A stretch of 51,085 nucleotides of DNA from positions 1 through 51,085 of the forward strand of contig JARGGJ010000010.1 of assembly GCA_029210915.1 (NCBI GenBank). The letters are read 5' to 3'. The number at the start of each line of letters is the position of its first letter. The stretch's first letter is position 1. Shown piece after piece: positions 49,288 to 51,085 of this stretch. The position numbers and the translations under genes were made by a program. Source of the DNA: Patescibacteria group bacterium (GTDB lineage: Bacteria; Patescibacteriota; Patescibacteriia; 2-12-FULL-60-25). A model generated the notes under the pieces. That model worked only from the letters and a program-made list of their open reading frames with translations. It was not told where the DNA came from and ran no database searches.

Positions 49288-50193
49288 TTAGAGCGGAAGC
49301 CTGAAAGCGCTGAACGAACCTTCCACATCGTTGCCCGCGATGATGAGACCGTTCGCTTCTGATCCCGAATTTTCCACCGTGCGAAACTCGAGTTCTTCCC
49401 AATAGAAATCCATCTGTTTCTCGTAGATGGTTCCTTGGCCATAATTGTCGACGCGAAGGAATCTGCCATCTTGCTCGATGCTTAGAGTTTGGCAATCAAC
49501 ACCGGGATCGGGCTGGAAGAGGTTGTTACCGCTAAAGCACCACGAGCCTTGCATGTTTGCCACGGCGTAGACAGGGAGCGATCGGCATAGCGCGGGGTGA
49601 GATTTATTCATCCAACCCTGCTTGGGCTCGACGCAGACTGTGAGCGTGGTACGCGGTTCTTGCGTGAGGCTCACCGAAGAAAAAATGTCGGAATGAGATT
49701 CCAGCTCTACGAATGAGTTGTGCTTCGCAGACTCATCACCGATGATTTTGGCAATGGACTCATCCGCGACGCTCCACGTGAAGTTGGTATCCAGGTAAGT
49801 GATTCCTTCTGAATCCGCGTAGATGGCAAAAGCGCTAACTTTGTGGCATTCTTTGCCATCTTCGACATTCAGAGGAACCGCAACTTCATCCGGGTCGGGT
49901 TCGCAGGTTTCCAAGATGATGCTGTTTGGTTCTTTAATGAGCGGATGAGGATTTTTGACCGCAGGTACCAGAGCTATACTTTGAATAAAGTTTTTATTCT
50001 TCGACAAAGATGGCGACACCTTAGTCGAATCCGGCATTTTGTCCATACTTTCTGTGGCCACATCACCGGATGTTTCGTTTTGCGATGCCTCGGCCATGGT
50101 GAACGGCTCACCTTCGAGTACACAACCGAACTCTCCGACAAAGATGATGACTCCGAAGAACGTGGCAACCAACCAATGCGACATACGTTTCAT
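49288..50193 (-). CDS. Secreted lipoprotein-like protein with Ig-like region
   Basis: 301 aa with a signal peptide ending in EFGC (Cys24), so probably a lipoprotein. A Ser/Asp-rich linker (35-75) is followed by a beta-rich domain with EVAVPLNVEDGKECHKVSAF and WSVADESIAKI, resembling a bacterial Ig-like (Big_2) domain, and a C-terminal GSWCFSGN..EQDGRFLRVDN part, resembling a small beta-barrel. It has a very strong Shine-Dalgarno (GGGAGGAAAAG) and GC-richer codons than its neighbours, suggesting later arrival. Function unknown. Confidence 0.7.
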   Translation of the reverse strand: MKRMSHWLVATFFGVIIFVGEFGCVLEGEPFTMAEASQNETSGDVATESMDKMPDSTKVSPSLSKNKNFIQSIALVPAVKNPHPLIKEPNSIILETCEPDPDEVAVPLNVEDGKECHKVSAFAIYADSEGITYLDTNFTWSVADESIAKIIGDESAKHNSFVELESHSDIFSSVSLTQEPRTTLTVCVEPKQGWMNKSHPALCRSLPVYAVANMQGSWCFSGNNLFQPDPGVDCQTLSIEQDGRFLRVDNYGQGTIYEKQMDFYWEELEFRTVENSGSEANGLIIAGNDVEGSFSAFRLPL

Positions 50194-50510
50194 CTTTTCC
50201 TCCCAAGGATATAAAAAGAGCGACGAAAGTTACAAACCTTCGCCGCCCTACACCTAATTATTAGTGTGACGGAATTTGAAAAAATGTCAAGGGGATAAAT
50301 CCCGCGAAGCAGGAAACACCAAACATTTACAAGAAACTATTCGACTCGATAAATCTCGCTCATAGCCTTCGGCAAGATACAAACAAATACCAACAACCAA
50401 ATTTAAATTGCCAGTAAAAGTAAATATAGATATTTCATATAAATCAATAAAAATAAATAATTAGGTGAACGTCATAAAGTCCTAACGTCTTAACGCCATA
50501 AACCAAGAAA
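50194..50510 (-). promoter_or_regulatory. Leader, possible attenuator and repeats
   Basis: On the minus strand TTGACA at about 50287-50292 is the likely -35. A hairpin GCGGCGAAG..CTTTCGTCGC followed by TCTTTTTATAT (50210-50250) lies between it and the Shine-Dalgarno of the 301-aa gene and looks like an attenuator. 50468-50533 holds the AACGTCTTAACG repeat. The rest shows nothing. Confidence 0.55.
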
Positions 50511-50996
50511 CTACGTTAAGACGTTAAGACGATATATCCCAATTATACGCCTTTTTGGCTTGCCGGCTTTCGTGCCAAAAGTGAAATGATGTTTTACGGG
50601 GTGCCCTTTAGTTGTGCTGTTACTAATTGCTTTATTATTACCGAGATAAAACCCTACATGCAAGTGCCGAGAACCATCTCCGGTCTGGTCGATCGCTTCC
50701 CAAAACAATACATCCCCTATTTTTAGACTGCGTGATTTTTTCCAACCCGATGCTTCCATGTCTTTTAAGAGCTCAATGACGGTTGCGTGGGGTTTTTTGA
50801 TTAGTTCGAAGCTTTGTAGAATTATTGAGACAAAGATTGCGCAAGATAATGAGCCATTATCTAAAATATCTCGCTCTTTGCCATCCACTTTGGCGTAGAG
50901 ATTACGGAACATTTTTGATCCGATGCTATTTTTGATTCTGGCCAGGTAACTTTTGAGAAGGTTGACCTCGACTTTGGGTTGGGTGGACATACTCAC
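50511..50996 (-). CDS. NlpC/P60-like cysteine hydrolase
   Basis: 161 aa. GSLSCAIFVS carries a candidate catalytic Cys at the start of a helix, SLKIGDVLFWEA the strand before the His, and HLHVGFYLGNNKAISNS the candidate His; this order (Cys, GD..F, H.G.Y.G) is that of NlpC/P60-type peptidoglycan hydrolases. No signal peptide or SH3 domain is seen, so it may act inside or need another exporter. Its first 60 bases downstream carry repeat DNA. Confidence 0.65.
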   Translation of the reverse strand: MSMSTQPKVEVNLLKSYLARIKNSIGSKMFRNLYAKVDGKERDILDNGSLSCAIFVSIILQSFELIKKPHATVIELLKDMEASGWKKSRSLKIGDVLFWEAIDQTGDGSRHLHVGFYLGNNKAISNSTTKGHPVKHHFTFGTKAGKPKRRIIGIYRLNVLT

Positions 50997-51085
50997 ATTA
51001 TAAATGGCAAGGCTCTAGACTAGCAAACTAATGATTTAAGTACCATTTAATAATATGCCATAACTCCTTCATTAAGTCATTCGGC

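Overview
The window reads as a chromosomal piece of an uncultured, streamlined bacterium, most likely a Candidate Phyla Radiation (Patescibacteria) member. This is an inference from gene content: a CxxC-x17-CxxC protein, an RNase J with a long basic N-terminal extension, a PilB-type ATPase, many single-copy housekeeping genes set in an AT-rich, repeat-laden background, and many genes whose -10 box lies only 8-12 nt from the start codon. No 16S gene is present, so the lineage is not proven. TGA works as an ordinary stop.

Layout. 1-10800: T4 Rnl1-like RNA ligase, tsaD and tsaE (t6A tRNA modification), then on the minus strand pilB, a polytopic membrane protein, ftsH and an S1-repeat protein, then an unknown plus-strand protein. 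11185-16407: a small membrane protein and two related secreted proteins, one a 1058-aa six-repeat surface protein. 16694-20571: an accessory island with a graspetide-type RiPP cassette (54-aa precursor, hairpin/T-run attenuator, MvdD-like ATP-grasp ligase), a DUF6624 gene, a broken Gly/Lys/His-rich mini-gene, an M16-like peptidase and a DUF559 endonuclease framed by palindromic repeats. 20667-25093: glycan genes (two GT4 glycosyltransferases and a polyprenyl-phosphate sugar transferase). 25251-25788: RNase P RNA on the minus strand, carrying repeated hairpins. 25851-37864: a five-gene plus-strand run (1770-aa helical-repeat protein, SelO/kinase-fold-like protein, FecR-domain protein, CHASE2-class III cyclase, phosphoribosyltransferase-like protein). 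37968-42902: trpS, rnj, NUDIX and DUF3795. 43326-43573: IS481/IS3-type remnant with both ends. 43788-51085: CxxC protein, conserved hypotheticals, ASCH protein, sdpR-sdpI operon, lipoproteins, small conserved proteins and an NlpC/P60-like protein.

Two themes stand out. First, the graspetide cassette is minimal and complete enough to test: the precursor has an FILKF-type helix like the microviridin leader and a Thr/Ser plus Asp/Glu core, and an M16-like peptidase lies about 1.1 kb downstream. Second, the genome is full of short palindromic elements, often nested in one another. They occur not only between genes but apparently in frame inside tsaD (twice), tsaE and a glycosyltransferase, and as repeated hairpins inside rnpB. 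One composite family (CCCTCTTT..AAAGAGGG plus a variable small palindrome plus TTGGGAGATTT) flanks the DUF559 nuclease gene on both sides, suggesting, but not proving, that the nuclease helps spread the repeat.
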